This document shows positions 51,061 to 58,650 of a stretch of DNA of 64,000 nt, piece by piece. This DNA comes from JBDRDD01 sp043821115 (GTDB lineage Bacteria; CAYTYR01; UBA6262; DAOVJB01): the NCBI GenBank assembly GCA_043821115.1, contig JBDRDD010000017.1, forward strand, positions 1 to 64,000, read 5' to 3'. The notes beneath the pieces are model-generated. The model was not told where the DNA came from. It worked only from the letters and a program-made list of their open reading frames with translations, and ran no database searches. The position numbers and the translations under genes were made by a program. How positions within the stretch are numbered: position 1 is the first letter of the stretch; each line of letters opens with the position of its first letter.

Positions 51061-52072
51061 GACAGTAGCTAAAAACAATATAAAATACAGCGAGCTTTTA
51101 TCCGGTATCAGGAGAGGGGATATTGCTCCTGTGTACCTCTTTTCAGGCGATGAGGCATATTTGAGGGAAGAGGCTATCAGGCGTATGGAAGAAAGCCTTC
51201 TGGGTGATTGCGGCAGGGAATTTAATTACGATCTCATATATGCGGATGAGGCTGGCATTACTGACATTATGAATGCAGCGTCTTCACTTCCTTTTCTTTC
51301 CAAAAAGCGGCTGGTGGTGGTCAAGAGGCTTGAAAAGCTTAAGCAGGCCGCCCAGAAAAAGCTTCTCGAGTTCCTTGAGGATCCTGTAGAAACAACATGC
51401 CTTGTGCTTGTAGTGGGTGCCAGGATAAATAAAACAAGCGAGTTCTTTGGGAAACTTTCCCGCAAGGCTGTCTCTGTTGTGTTCTGGCCTTTATTTGATA
51501 ACGAGGTAATTCCCTGGATACAGAACGCCTCCAGGAAACGTGCTAAGACAATAAGCACAGAGGCCGCGGCATATCTCAAGGAGTATGTTGGCAATGACCT
51601 CTTTAGGCTAGGCAACCAGATAGACCAGGTAATTATGTACACTGGGGAGAGAAAGTCAATAGGTCTAAAGGACGTGGAAGATGTCACAGCTGATATAAGG
51701 GTTGGTGATATATACGAGATGATAGATGCAATCGGTGCAAGACAAAAGGGCCGTTCGCTTAAGATACTGAACAAGCTTTTAGAAAAGGGTGAGGAGCCAG
51801 TAAGCATACTGTGGCATATCACAGCGCGGCTGAGAAAATTCCTCGAGGCACAAGAGCTTATGAGAAAAAATATCCCCTACATGCAGCTTGCCAGGCAACT
51901 TGGCATAAACACTTTCATGGATAAGAATTTTCAGAAGCACGCGGGCAGTTTTTCCGAGACGAAGCTCATGGAGAGTTTCTCCGATATGCTTGAGGTGGAC
52001 AGGGATATTAAGACAGGAAGAAAAAACTCCAGGCTTACCCTGGAGCTTTTAATCCTGCGTTTATGTACATGA
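51050..52072 (+). CDS. holA: DNA polymerase III delta subunit
   Basis: HolA is the wrench subunit of the clamp loader. The 340-residue product has the N-terminal APVYLFSGDEAYLREEAIRR and the central NDLFRLGNQIDQVIMYTG block, with GDIYEMIDAIGARQKGRSLK further on. Domain III ends in SRLTLELLILRLC. The start overlaps lptE by 11 bases. It converges with rpsT on the opposite strand. Confidence 0.93.
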   Translation: MAGKTVAKNNIKYSELLSGIRRGDIAPVYLFSGDEAYLREEAIRRMEESLLGDCGREFNYDLIYADEAGITDIMNAASSLPFLSKKRLVVVKRLEKLKQAAQKKLLEFLEDPVETTCLVLVVGARINKTSEFFGKLSRKAVSVVFWPLFDNEVIPWIQNASRKRAKTISTEAAAYLKEYVGNDLFRLGNQIDQVIMYTGERKSIGLKDVEDVTADIRVGDIYEMIDAIGARQKGRSLKILNKLLEKGEEPVSILWHITARLRKFLEAQELMRKNIPYMQLARQLGINTFMDKNFQKHAGSFSETKLMESFSDMLEVDRDIKTGRKNSRLTLELLILRLCT

Positions 52073-52087
52073 GCTTAAAGGCTTATG

Positions 52088-52372
52088 TCAGCTTGTTGCG
52101 CTGCGGCCTACTTTTTTGCTAAGCCTTGCTTTTTTGCGTGAAGCGGTATTTTTGTGGATAATCTTTTTCTTTGCGGCCTTATCAATAGTTGAGAATGCCT
52201 CGTTTAGCAGGGTTTTTGCCTTGTCAAAATCCTTGGCGTCGCAAGCTGCAACAACTTTTTTCGTAAGCGTCTTTATTCTTGACTTAACCGCGGTATTGGT
52301 TTTCTGTCTTTTCTTTGTCTTTCTTGCTTCTTTTAGTCCGGAAGTATGCCGCCCGGTTTTTAATTTTGCCAT
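52088..52372 (-). CDS. rpsT: 30S ribosomal protein S20
   Basis: The 94-residue helical, lysine-rich protein has KTKKRQKTNTAVKSRIKTLT and the C-terminal KKIIHKNTASRKKARLSKKV. Both match the S20 family. AGGAGG lies six to seven bases before its start. It is the only certain protein gene on the - strand here, between convergent holA and divergent murJ, a gene order seen in many bacteria. Confidence 0.96.
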   Translation of the reverse strand: MAKLKTGRHTSGLKEARKTKKRQKTNTAVKSRIKTLTKKVVAACDAKDFDKAKTLLNEAFSTIDKAAKKKIIHKNTASRKKARLSKKVGRSATS

Positions 52373-52408
52373 TATACGTCCTCCTGATATACTGATGGTG
52401 ATTAACAG

Positions 52409-52437
52409 AAAATAGCATATTTTATAAAAATTGTCAA
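52409..52437 (-). promoter_or_regulatory. Promoter for rpsT (minus strand)
   Basis: Read on the - strand, TTGACA (complement of 52432-52437) and TATTTT (complement of 52409-52414) are 17 bases apart, giving a start near 52402 and a leader of about 30 bases containing AGGAGG. Confidence 0.65.
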
Positions 52438-52453
52438 GGGATAGTTGTAATCC

Positions 52454-54007
52454 ATGAGCCAGACAAGAAAAATGACGCGCTCGGTTAAAAATGTGACTCT
52501 GTCGACCCTTCTTTCAAGGGTCCTGGGCTATATACGTGATATGCTGATTGCAAGCGAATTCGGCCACGGCATGATGGCCGATGCTTTTTACGTGGCATAC
52601 CGTATACCCAACCTGCTGAGACATCTTTTGGGAGAGGGGGCACTGTCCAGTTCCTTTATACCAGTATTCACCGAATATTTGACCAACAAGACAGAGGAAG
52701 AGGCGAAGGAGCTTGTCAGTATTCTTGCGACGCTACTCTTTGTAGTACTTGCTTTTCTTACTATTATCGGGATAACATTCGCGCCTTTTATAGTGCGTGT
52801 CATAGCCCCGGGCTTTTCCGATAACCCTCAGAAACTGTCTCTTGCGGTAACCCTTACCCGTATAATGTTCCCGTTTATGCTCTTTATTGGTCTTGCGGCG
52901 CTTGCACTTGGCATACTTAACTCGCTTCGAAAATTCGCAATTCCGGCTCTTGCTCCCTGTGTACTCAACATTTCTCAGATAGTATTTGTCCTGGCTGTTT
53001 GTCCTCTTCTTGCGGTTCCTGTCAAGGGTATCGCCTACGGTGTTTTGGTCGGAGGTTTCGGACAGCTAGTGTTTCAGGCCCCTTCTATAATACGTAGCGG
53101 GTTCTTCCCGCGCATAAAAATAGTACTTTCTCATCCCGGTATAAGAAGAATAGGTGTAATGATGCTGCCGGCAGTGATAGGATTGTCTGTGCACCAGGTG
53201 AACATATTTGTTGATACTATGTGCGCATCGCTGCTGGAAGAGGGTAGCGTGACAGCCCTCTATTACGCAAATCGCCTGATGCAGCTTCCCCTGGCCCTTT
53301 TCGGCATAGCAATAGCAACTGTGACATTTCCGTCAATGTCAAAGAGTGCCGCACAGCAGGACATGGCGGGTCTTAAGAAGACACTTGTTATGAGTCTTAG
53401 GATGGTACTTTTTACCATCATCCCGGCTTCAGTGGGCTTAATGGTGATAGGCAAACCTATAGTAAAGCTTCTTTTCGAGAGAAATCATTTCACCGCAGCC
53501 GGTACGGATGCCACGAGCTGGGCACTTTTGTTCTATTCAACGGGTATATTTGCCTATGCCGGTGTGAAGATCCTTGTCAATGCCTTCTATTCTCTAAAGG
53601 ACACAAAGACACCTGTTAAGATAGCTGCCGTGGCCATGGTCTTGAACGCAGTGCTTAATATTATCCTTATGAGGTTCTTGAATGTTGGAGGGCTTGCCCT
53701 TGCAACGGCTATAGCTTCTATTCTTAATATGTTTATTCTTATAACAATACTGCGCTCCCGTTTGGGGTTGCTGGGTTTCCGTTCTATAATGAGTCTTCTT
53801 TGGAGGGTGGTTGTTGCCTCAGGCGTAATGGCAGCATTCTGTTACTATATGACAGGCATTCTTGCCGGTCTTGGAGGGTTTTTCCAGGTTGCTCTAACCA
53901 TAACAGGGGCGGTTTTTGTTTTCGTCCTTATATGTGTTATACTTAAGGTTGAAGAAATAAAGCATGTGAAGGAACTGATTTTTCCTGAGCAGGTAAGTGG
54001 TATGTAA
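52454..54007 (+). CDS. murJ: Lipid II flippase MurJ
   Basis: MurJ moves lipid II across the inner membrane for peptidoglycan synthesis. The 517-residue product has about 14 hydrophobic segments. The family start is SVKNVTLSTLLSRVLGYIRD with AYRIPNLLRHLLGEGALSSS and FIPVFTEY. Further on are GIAIATVTFPSMSKSA and FYSLKDTKTPVKIA. The ATG 52454 has only a weak ribosome binding site. It lies next to rpsT and overlaps uvrC by one base. Confidence 0.96.
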   Translation: MSQTRKMTRSVKNVTLSTLLSRVLGYIRDMLIASEFGHGMMADAFYVAYRIPNLLRHLLGEGALSSSFIPVFTEYLTNKTEEEAKELVSILATLLFVVLAFLTIIGITFAPFIVRVIAPGFSDNPQKLSLAVTLTRIMFPFMLFIGLAALALGILNSLRKFAIPALAPCVLNISQIVFVLAVCPLLAVPVKGIAYGVLVGGFGQLVFQAPSIIRSGFFPRIKIVLSHPGIRRIGVMMLPAVIGLSVHQVNIFVDTMCASLLEEGSVTALYYANRLMQLPLALFGIAIATVTFPSMSKSAAQQDMAGLKKTLVMSLRMVLFTIIPASVGLMVIGKPIVKLLFERNHFTAAGTDATSWALLFYSTGIFAYAGVKILVNAFYSLKDTKTPVKIAAVAMVLNAVLNIILMRFLNVGGLALATAIASILNMFILITILRSRLGLLGFRSIMSLLWRVVVASGVMAAFCYYMTGILAGLGGFFQVALTITGAVFVFVLICVILKVEEIKHVKELIFPEQVSGM

Positions 54008-55290
54008 TGGATTTGCAAGAAAAACTTAAAAATCTGCCGGATTCCCCCGGTGCATATATAATGAAAGACAGAAAGGGCAGAATAATATATGTCGGTAAAG
54101 CCCTCTCCCTTAAAAAACGTGTGCGCTCCTACTTTGGCTCATCCGGTGCTTCCAGCGCAAAGATAGCGGCGCTCATTTCCACAATCTCTGACCTTGAGTA
54201 TATCGTAACTGCGACAGAGAAGGAAGCCCTCCTTATAGAGTTCAGTCTTATAAAAAAGCACAAGCCCAGGTATAACACAGATTATAAGGATGACAAGCGT
54301 TATCCGTTCCTTAAACTGACTATGAGCGAGGAGTTCCCCCGACTTGTCATGGTGCGCATTCCCAGGGATGACGGAGGCAGGTACTACGGTCCGTACCCTG
54401 ACGGGACCTCTCTTAAGACAGCCTTGGGCACACTGAGACGGATTTTTCCATTGAGGACCTGCAGGGGTGCCAAATTGCCTGATCGTATCTGTCTTGATTA
54501 CCATATCAGGCGATGTCTGGGACCCTGCATAAAAAAAGTGACAAAAGGCGTATATTGTGGTATAATAAATGAGATGGATTTATTCTTAAGAGGAGAGCAC
54601 AAAAAGCTCTTTGAGCTCCTTGGGGATAAAATGGCCAAGGCAGCGAACAAACTTCATTACGAGGAAGCCGCCAGAATAAGGAATGAAATAGCGGCTCTCG
54701 GAAGGCTTACACAGCGCATCCGCTTCAGGCAGATAAAAAAAGAGTCATTTTTAAGGGATATCTACAAGAAAGGAAGCGCCCGGCGCAAGATTGCTGATCT
54801 CAGAAAAAAATTAGGTCTAAAGAAGACCCCCATGGTAATAGAGGCTTTTGATATATCCAATATAGGGGGAAAGCAGGCAGTAGGCTCAATGGTTGTTTTT
54901 GTGAGAGGTGAAGCTGCCAAGGCTCTTTACAGGCGTTTTCGCATCAAAACAGTTAAGGAAATAGATGATTATCTCATGATGCAGGAAATAGTGAGGAGGC
55001 GTTACAGCCGGCTACTGAAGGAAGGTCTTGGGATGCCTGAACTTGTATTGATTGACGGAGGAAAAGGACAGGTTAACGCCGTACTTGAGGTCTTAAGTGA
55101 CCTCGGGCTCAAAGGTGCGAATGTAATAGGTATAGCCAAAAAATCTGAGCATATCTTCGTGCCTTTTAAGAAGGAACCTGTTATCCTAGAGAGAACCTGT
55201 GATGCCCTTCATCTCCTGCAGCAGGTAAGGGATGAGGCACACCGTTTTGCCATAAACTATCACAGGAAATTGAGGAGTAAAATTAAATGA
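54007..55290 (+). CDS. uvrC: Compact UvrC nuclease subunit
   Basis: UvrC makes the two incisions of nucleotide excision repair. This 427-residue version has the GIY-YIG domain (PGAYIMKDRKGRIIYVGKAL, about residues 15-34), a UVR motif near residues 200-235 (KLHYEEAARIRNEIAALGRL) and an RNase H-like domain with D282 (EAFDISNIGG), D350 (LIDGGKGQ) and H412 (DEAHRFA). Compared with E. coli UvrC (about 610) it lacks most of the region between UVR and RNase H and the whole C-terminal HhH pair. The frame is intact and ends where the next gene starts. Confidence 0.92.
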   Translation: MDLQEKLKNLPDSPGAYIMKDRKGRIIYVGKALSLKKRVRSYFGSSGASSAKIAALISTISDLEYIVTATEKEALLIEFSLIKKHKPRYNTDYKDDKRYPFLKLTMSEEFPRLVMVRIPRDDGGRYYGPYPDGTSLKTALGTLRRIFPLRTCRGAKLPDRICLDYHIRRCLGPCIKKVTKGVYCGIINEMDLFLRGEHKKLFELLGDKMAKAANKLHYEEAARIRNEIAALGRLTQRIRFRQIKKESFLRDIYKKGSARRKIADLRKKLGLKKTPMVIEAFDISNIGGKQAVGSMVVFVRGEAAKALYRRFRIKTVKEIDDYLMMQEIVRRRYSRLLKEGLGMPELVLIDGGKGQVNAVLEVLSDLGLKGANVIGIAKKSEHIFVPFKKEPVILERTCDALHLLQQVRDEAHRFAINYHRKLRSKIK

Positions 55291-56078
55291 AGAAGTACCA
55301 GCTAAAATTATGGGTTATAATGACGTGCATATGCGCCGTGATACTTTCGTTTGCTCCTACGTCTATTTCCACGTCCGGGTACATGAAAATAACCCTGAAA
55401 AATGACAATGTGTTCTACGGGAAGATAGCTAATGAGGAAGATAACAAGTTCTTGATAGACCTTGATTCCATATTTATAAGCTTGAAGAAGAACGAGATAA
55501 AATCTATGATACCTGTTGATACCCTTCCTTATACAAGCGAGGGCAAGGCAAATACGGTAGTCGTATCAAAAAGCGGCTATACGAAAGAGTCCATGGAGGA
55601 ATTTATAGAGGCGCTTGGCATACGATACAGGATAGACCCCGCCCTTATAAAAGCTGTCATCAAGGTAGAGTCAAATTTTGACAGGTTTGCCATATCCCGT
55701 AAAGGGGCGAAGGGACTTATGCAGCTTATGCCCGAAACCGCCCAGCATTTCGGGGTCTTTGACCTATACAATCCCTACCAGAACGTCGAGGCAGGTGTAA
55801 AATTCCTAAATATCCAGATTGGTGATTTTGATGATGACATCAAGATGGCGCTCGCGGCTTATAACGCAGGGCCGGAGGCTGTGAAAAGGTACAACAGCGT
55901 TCCTCCTTTCCCGGAAACAAAGCGTTTTATAGCAAAAGTCCTTAATTATTACTATCATTACAAGCGCGGCAAAAGTATCATGGAACCCAGAAAGATCATC
56001 TATACCTTCTGGGATAAGAAGGGCAATTATGTCATAACGGACATCCCGCCGACACAGGAGATCTACGTGCAGGAATAA
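55287..56078 (+). CDS. Lytic transglycosylase (SLT domain) with signal peptide
   Basis: The 263-residue product has a signal peptide (about residues 1-28) and a small beta domain. An SLT domain has catalytic E128 in VIKVESNFDRFAISRKGAKG, LMQLMPETA and AAYNAGPEAVKRYNSVPPFP. It would cleave peptidoglycan in the periplasm. A C-terminal extension of about 25 residues with FWDKKGNYVITDIPP follows. The start overlaps uvrC by four bases. Confidence 0.88.
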   Translation: MKKYQLKLWVIMTCICAVILSFAPTSISTSGYMKITLKNDNVFYGKIANEEDNKFLIDLDSIFISLKKNEIKSMIPVDTLPYTSEGKANTVVVSKSGYTKESMEEFIEALGIRYRIDPALIKAVIKVESNFDRFAISRKGAKGLMQLMPETAQHFGVFDLYNPYQNVEAGVKFLNIQIGDFDDDIKMALAAYNAGPEAVKRYNSVPPFPETKRFIAKVLNYYYHYKRGKSIMEPRKIIYTFWDKKGNYVITDIPPTQEIYVQE

Positions 56079-56146
56079 GTTTTCTGTCATAAACCTGACT
56101 CAATGCTCAGAAAATAATAATTAAAATGAATATAATATTATAGAGA

Positions 56147-56180
56147 GCCCGCATTTTATACTGGCGGGTTTTGTTTTTTT
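56147..56180 (+). terminator. Intrinsic terminator
   Basis: CCCGC at 56148-56152 pairs with GCGGG at 56164-56168, followed by TTTTGTTTTTTT. It ends the unit that begins at murJ or further upstream. Confidence 0.8.
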
Positions 56181-56191
56181 GTAAAAGCTTT

Positions 56192-56206
56192 TTTATCGTC
56201 GATAAA
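56192..56206. repeat. 15-base perfect palindrome (7-1-7)
   Basis: TTTATCG-T-CGATAAA is a perfect inverted repeat with one central base, the geometry of many dimeric repressor operators. It lies about 75 bases upstream of the -35 box at 56282. Confidence 0.5.
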
Positions 56207-56245
56207 GATGAGTTTTTCACTTATTTTTATAGTGAGTTTATTTTC

Positions 56246-56262
56246 TCGTCGGTGTCCGACGA
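56246..56262. repeat. Inverted repeat TCGTCGG-TGT-CCGACGA
   Basis: A perfect seven-base repeat with a three-base loop, flanked by T-run and A-run. It lies just upstream of the 56282 promoter. AAAGATGA-TTTTT occurs after this dyad and, in almost the same form, after the palindrome at 56192. The rest of the 302-base gap (56079-56380) holds only the terminator at 56147, these dyads and a promoter. Confidence 0.5.
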
Positions 56263-56281
56263 AAAAAGATGAATTTTTTTC

Positions 56282-56311
56282 TTGACAATATTAGAGGGAA
56301 AAGTATATATT
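56282..56311 (+). promoter_or_regulatory. Promoter for the 44-residue protein
   Basis: TTGACA at 56282-56287 and TATATT at 56306-56311 with an 18-base spacer (TATATA at 56304 would give 16). It serves a leader of about 60 bases. Confidence 0.7.
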
Positions 56312-56380
56312 AAAGTCAACAGCAGGACAGTTTGCTGAGGATGTTTTGGTAGCAACTCAAAATGGGAGGAGGTGAATCAA

Positions 56381-56515
56381 ATGGCAGAGAAGGTACAGAA
56401 GTGTGGTATCAAGAGGCAGGCAGGGTATCTTTATTTCATCGATAAGCAGGGTGATATTTCCAGAGTGAAGATGGCTCGCGGAGGAAAAAAGAAAAAAGCG
56501 AAAAAGAAAAAGTAA
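56381..56515 (+). CDS. Small basic protein with GYLYFIDKxGD motif
   Basis: The 44-residue product begins MAEKVQKCGIKRQAGYLYFI and continues with DKQGDISRVKMARGG. It ends in a run of lysines broken by one alanine. An excellent ribosome binding site GGAGGAGGTGA precedes the ATG, and the gene has its own promoter and a very strong terminator, so it is likely real and highly expressed. I recall similar small proteins in candidate-phylum and deltaproteobacterial genomes but cannot verify this; function unknown. The tail suggests nucleic-acid or ribosome binding. Confidence 0.75.
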   Translation: MAEKVQKCGIKRQAGYLYFIDKQGDISRVKMARGGKKKKAKKKK

Positions 56516-56538
56516 GTCAGCTATTCAATTAGACTTGA

Positions 56539-56576
56539 AAAAAATAGGGAAATAAACGGTTATTTCCCTATTTTTT
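56539..56576 (+). terminator. Intrinsic terminator, 17-pair stem
   Basis: AAAAAATAGGGAAATAA at 56539-56555 pairs perfectly with 56560-56576 around the loop ACGG, ending in six Ts. The A and T flanks make it bidirectional. Confidence 0.88.
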
Positions 56577-56601
56577 ATGCCGGAATGTCTTAAAATTTCT
56601 G

Positions 56602-56630
56602 TTGACAGTGATTTTGATTTTGTGATAAAG
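56602..56630 (+). promoter_or_regulatory. Promoter for the PilZ gene
   Basis: TTGACA at 56602-56607, spacer of 16 and GATAAA at 56624-56629 preceded by TG (extended -10). The leader is about 35 bases with a GTCGGAGGGGAAG binding site. Confidence 0.5.
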
Positions 56631-56669
56631 TAGCAATTAGTTGTTGTTAGAGGTCGGAGGGGAAGTAAT

Positions 56670-57005
56670 ATGTCAGATGCCAATGAGAAACGTAATTACA
56701 AGCGGGCGAAAGTAAAGACGTCTATCCGCTACAGGAAGATGAACGAATACTCCATACCGGCCGAGACTGATAACATGGGCGGTGGCGGACTGATGTTCTA
56801 TTCTCCGAAGAACATACCTATCTCTACGTATCTCATACTAGAGGTGCCCCTTCCAATTTTTCCTGCTCCTGTAAAGATACAGGGCAGGGTCGCATGGACC
56901 AGGAAGAACGAGGCATGGAACAACTACAGCATTGGCGTGGAATTTACAAAGATACTCGAAGATGACAAGAAGAAGCTCATCGACTACATAGAGGCACGGC
57001 TTTAA
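56670..57005 (+). CDS. PilZ-domain protein
   Basis: The 111-residue product is a single PilZ domain. It has the RxxxR-type entrance NYKRAKVKTSIRYRKMNEYS and a D/NxSxxG-like DNMGGGGLMFYSPKNIP, then VAWTRKNEAWNNYSIGVEFT. PilZ domains usually bind cyclic di-GMP. Here the serine of the second motif is replaced by a glycine, so binding is uncertain. It has its own promoter and terminator. Confidence 0.85.
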   Translation: MSDANEKRNYKRAKVKTSIRYRKMNEYSIPAETDNMGGGGLMFYSPKNIPISTYLILEVPLPIFPAPVKIQGRVAWTRKNEAWNNYSIGVEFTKILEDDKKKLIDYIEARL

Positions 57006-57036
57006 GACAATGGCGGCATCAAATTATATAATAATG

Positions 57037-57067
57037 GCCTACGGGAGCACTGTACGTAGGCTTTTTT
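57037..57067 (+). terminator. Intrinsic terminator after the PilZ gene
   Basis: GCCTACG at 57037-57043 pairs with CGTAGGC at 57055-57061, followed by six Ts. The next gene starts only 15 bases downstream, so the MBL gene may depend on read-through or on a promoter within this short region. Confidence 0.85.
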
Positions 57068-57081
57068 ATTAGGGATACTTT

Positions 57082-57837
57082 ATGAGCAGTATAAGGTTTC
57101 TGGGTACGGGTGGTGCGCGTTTCGTGGTCGCAAGGCAGTTGCGCGCCTCAGGGGGCATATGGCTTGAGCTGGAAGGGGCCAATATAATTATTGATCCCGG
57201 TCCGGGCAGTCTGGTCTCATGCGCCAGGCAGCAGCCGAAGCTTGACCCATCTTCACTTGACGGTATCATTCTCACGCACAGGCATCTTGACCACTCAACT
57301 GACATAAATGTAATGATAGAAGCCATGACCAAAGGTGGCTTTACACGCAGGGGGATTGTACTGGTTCCATCTGATGCTCTTGATGAAGACCCTGTTGTAC
57401 TTAAGTATGTAAGGGGGTTTCCACAGGAGTTGCTCGTATTAAAAGAGTCGGGCAATTACCATATAGGGGATGTTGAGATATCAACGCCTATTAGGCACAT
57501 ACACTCATCCGAAACATACGGGCTTAATATAAAAAAGGGGGGTATTTCCCTTTCTTTTATATCAGATACCTCCTATTTTGACGGACTTCTGGAGTGCTAC
57601 AAGGGAGATATACTTGTTATTAACCTGGTCATGCTTAATCCTAAAAAGACCTTAAAACATATAAGTGTTTCTGACGCAAAAAGGATAATTTCCCACATCA
57701 AACCCCGAATGGCCATAATAACGCATTTTGGCACTACCATGATAGACGCCGGCCCTGATAAAGTTGCAGATAAACTCCAAAAAGAGACGGGTGTAAGGGT
57801 GGTTGCTGCAGAGGATGGCATGAGGATAGATCTTTAG
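57082..57837 (+). CDS. MBL-fold metallohydrolase
   Basis: The 251-residue protein has the metallo-beta-lactamase zinc motif THRHLDHSTD (about residues 65-74) and the strand pattern IRFLGTGGARFVVARQLRAS. There is IIIDPGPGSLVSCA, SLSFISDTSYFDG and the C-terminal histidine in MAIITHFGTTMID. The class includes RNase Z-like enzymes and phosphodiesterases; the substrate cannot be told. It is followed by a - strand RNA candidate at 57841. Confidence 0.85.
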   Translation: MSSIRFLGTGGARFVVARQLRASGGIWLELEGANIIIDPGPGSLVSCARQQPKLDPSSLDGIILTHRHLDHSTDINVMIEAMTKGGFTRRGIVLVPSDALDEDPVVLKYVRGFPQELLVLKESGNYHIGDVEISTPIRHIHSSETYGLNIKKGGISLSFISDTSYFDGLLECYKGDILVINLVMLNPKKTLKHISVSDAKRIISHIKPRMAIITHFGTTMIDAGPDKVADKLQKETGVRVVAAEDGMRIDL

Positions 57838-57840
57838 AGT

Positions 57841-57950
57841 AAAAAAAGATGCCGGATTGTTAAGAAGGATTTCAGTTTCTGGGCATCTGATAATCTTACG
57901 TTATAGGAGGCGTAATTAACAATCCGGCATTATTGGCGATTGGCTCCTGT
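57841..57950 (-). ncRNA. Candidate small RNA with anti-Shine-Dalgarno loop
   Basis: Read on the - strand, a promoter at 57957-57985 starts an RNA near 57950. It contains a hairpin TTACG/CGTAA (57911-57915 with 57896-57900) whose ten-base loop is CCTCCTATAA, complementary to ribosome binding sites. A 14-pair perfect stem (57916-57929 with 57850-57863) closes the structure and is followed by TCTTTTTTT, an intrinsic terminator. Length is about 110 bases. No open frame of note. On the + strand neither a T-tract nor a gene fits, so the direction is clear. Confidence 0.6.
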
Positions 57951-57956
57951 AATATA

Positions 57957-57985
57957 AGTATACACCGGGCGGAGTATGCTGTCAA
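57957..57985 (-). promoter_or_regulatory. Promoter for the minus-strand small RNA
   Basis: On the - strand TTGACA (complement of 57980-57985) and TATACT (complement of 57957-57962) are separated by exactly 17 bases. Six of six and five of six bases match the sigma-70 consensus. Confidence 0.75.
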
Positions 57986-58053
57986 GGCGAGCGGGCAGAC
58001 CGGAAAAAGGGAATCCAAAAACTGTTTTCAGCATCAAATAAGTGAGGGTAAAA

Positions 58054-58650
58054 GTGGCATTTGAAGATGAGGCATTAGTAGAAAAAGCACAGAAAGGTGA
58101 TCACGCTGCTTTCGAGGAGCTCGTGAAGCGCTATGAGAGGAAGATATATAACCTCGCATACAAGATCATGGGCAATGCCGAGGATGCAAGCGATGTGCTA
58201 CAGGAAACCTTCATTACAGCCTTCAGGAAACTTTCCACTTTCCGCCGGGAATCTAACTTCTCGACATGGGTTTACAGGGTAGCGGTTAACGTATGCCTTA
58301 TGAAAAAGCGCAAGGAAAAGAAGATGAAGACAGTGTCTCTCGATGTCCCAATATTATATAAAGATAAAGATGAGATCAAGAGGGAGCTTTCCGATGACTG
58401 GGCCAAGAATCCCCTGGCAACGCTTGAGAACAAGGAGTTGAAGGAAACCCTCAATGAAGCCATTAAATCCCTTCCGGAGGAATACAGGACGGTATTTACG
58501 CTTAAGGGTGTGGAGGGACTTTCTAATAACGAGATAGCAAAGATACTCAAAATTTCACTTCCGGCTGTAAAATCGCGCCTGCACAGGGCGCGACTTTTTT
58601 TGAGGGACAAAATCTCGGAGTACTTCAAAACGCAGGAGACAGGAAAATGA
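58054..58650 (+). CDS. RNA polymerase ECF sigma factor (RpoE-like)
   Basis: The 198-residue product has region 2 with FEELVKRYERKIYNLAYKIM and DASDVLQETFITAFRKLSTF (about residues 46-65). Region 4 has LPEEYRTVFTLKGVEGLSNN and the helix-turn-helix EIAKILKISLPAVKSRLHRA. GTG 58054 follows GAGGG; the in-frame GTG 58042 lies before that site. It overlaps the next gene by four bases (ATGA), the usual layout of sigma and anti-sigma genes. Confidence 0.92.
   Translation: MAFEDEALVEKAQKGDHAAFEELVKRYERKIYNLAYKIMGNAEDASDVLQETFITAFRKLSTFRRESNFSTWVYRVAVNVCLMKKRKEKKMKTVSLDVPILYKDKDEIKRELSDDWAKNPLATLENKELKETLNEAIKSLPEEYRTVFTLKGVEGLSNNEIAKILKISLPAVKSRLHRARLFLRDKISEYFKTQETGK

Noticed and set aside
57850..57929. 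14-base inverted repeat as a terminator for the MBL gene on the + strand
   Set aside because: On the + strand no T-tract follows (CATTATTGGCG); the T-run and the promoter are on the - strand.
57986..58053. ECF-type autoregulatory promoter before the sigma gene
   Set aside because: GGAA-like bases near 58000 have no convincing partner at proper spacing.
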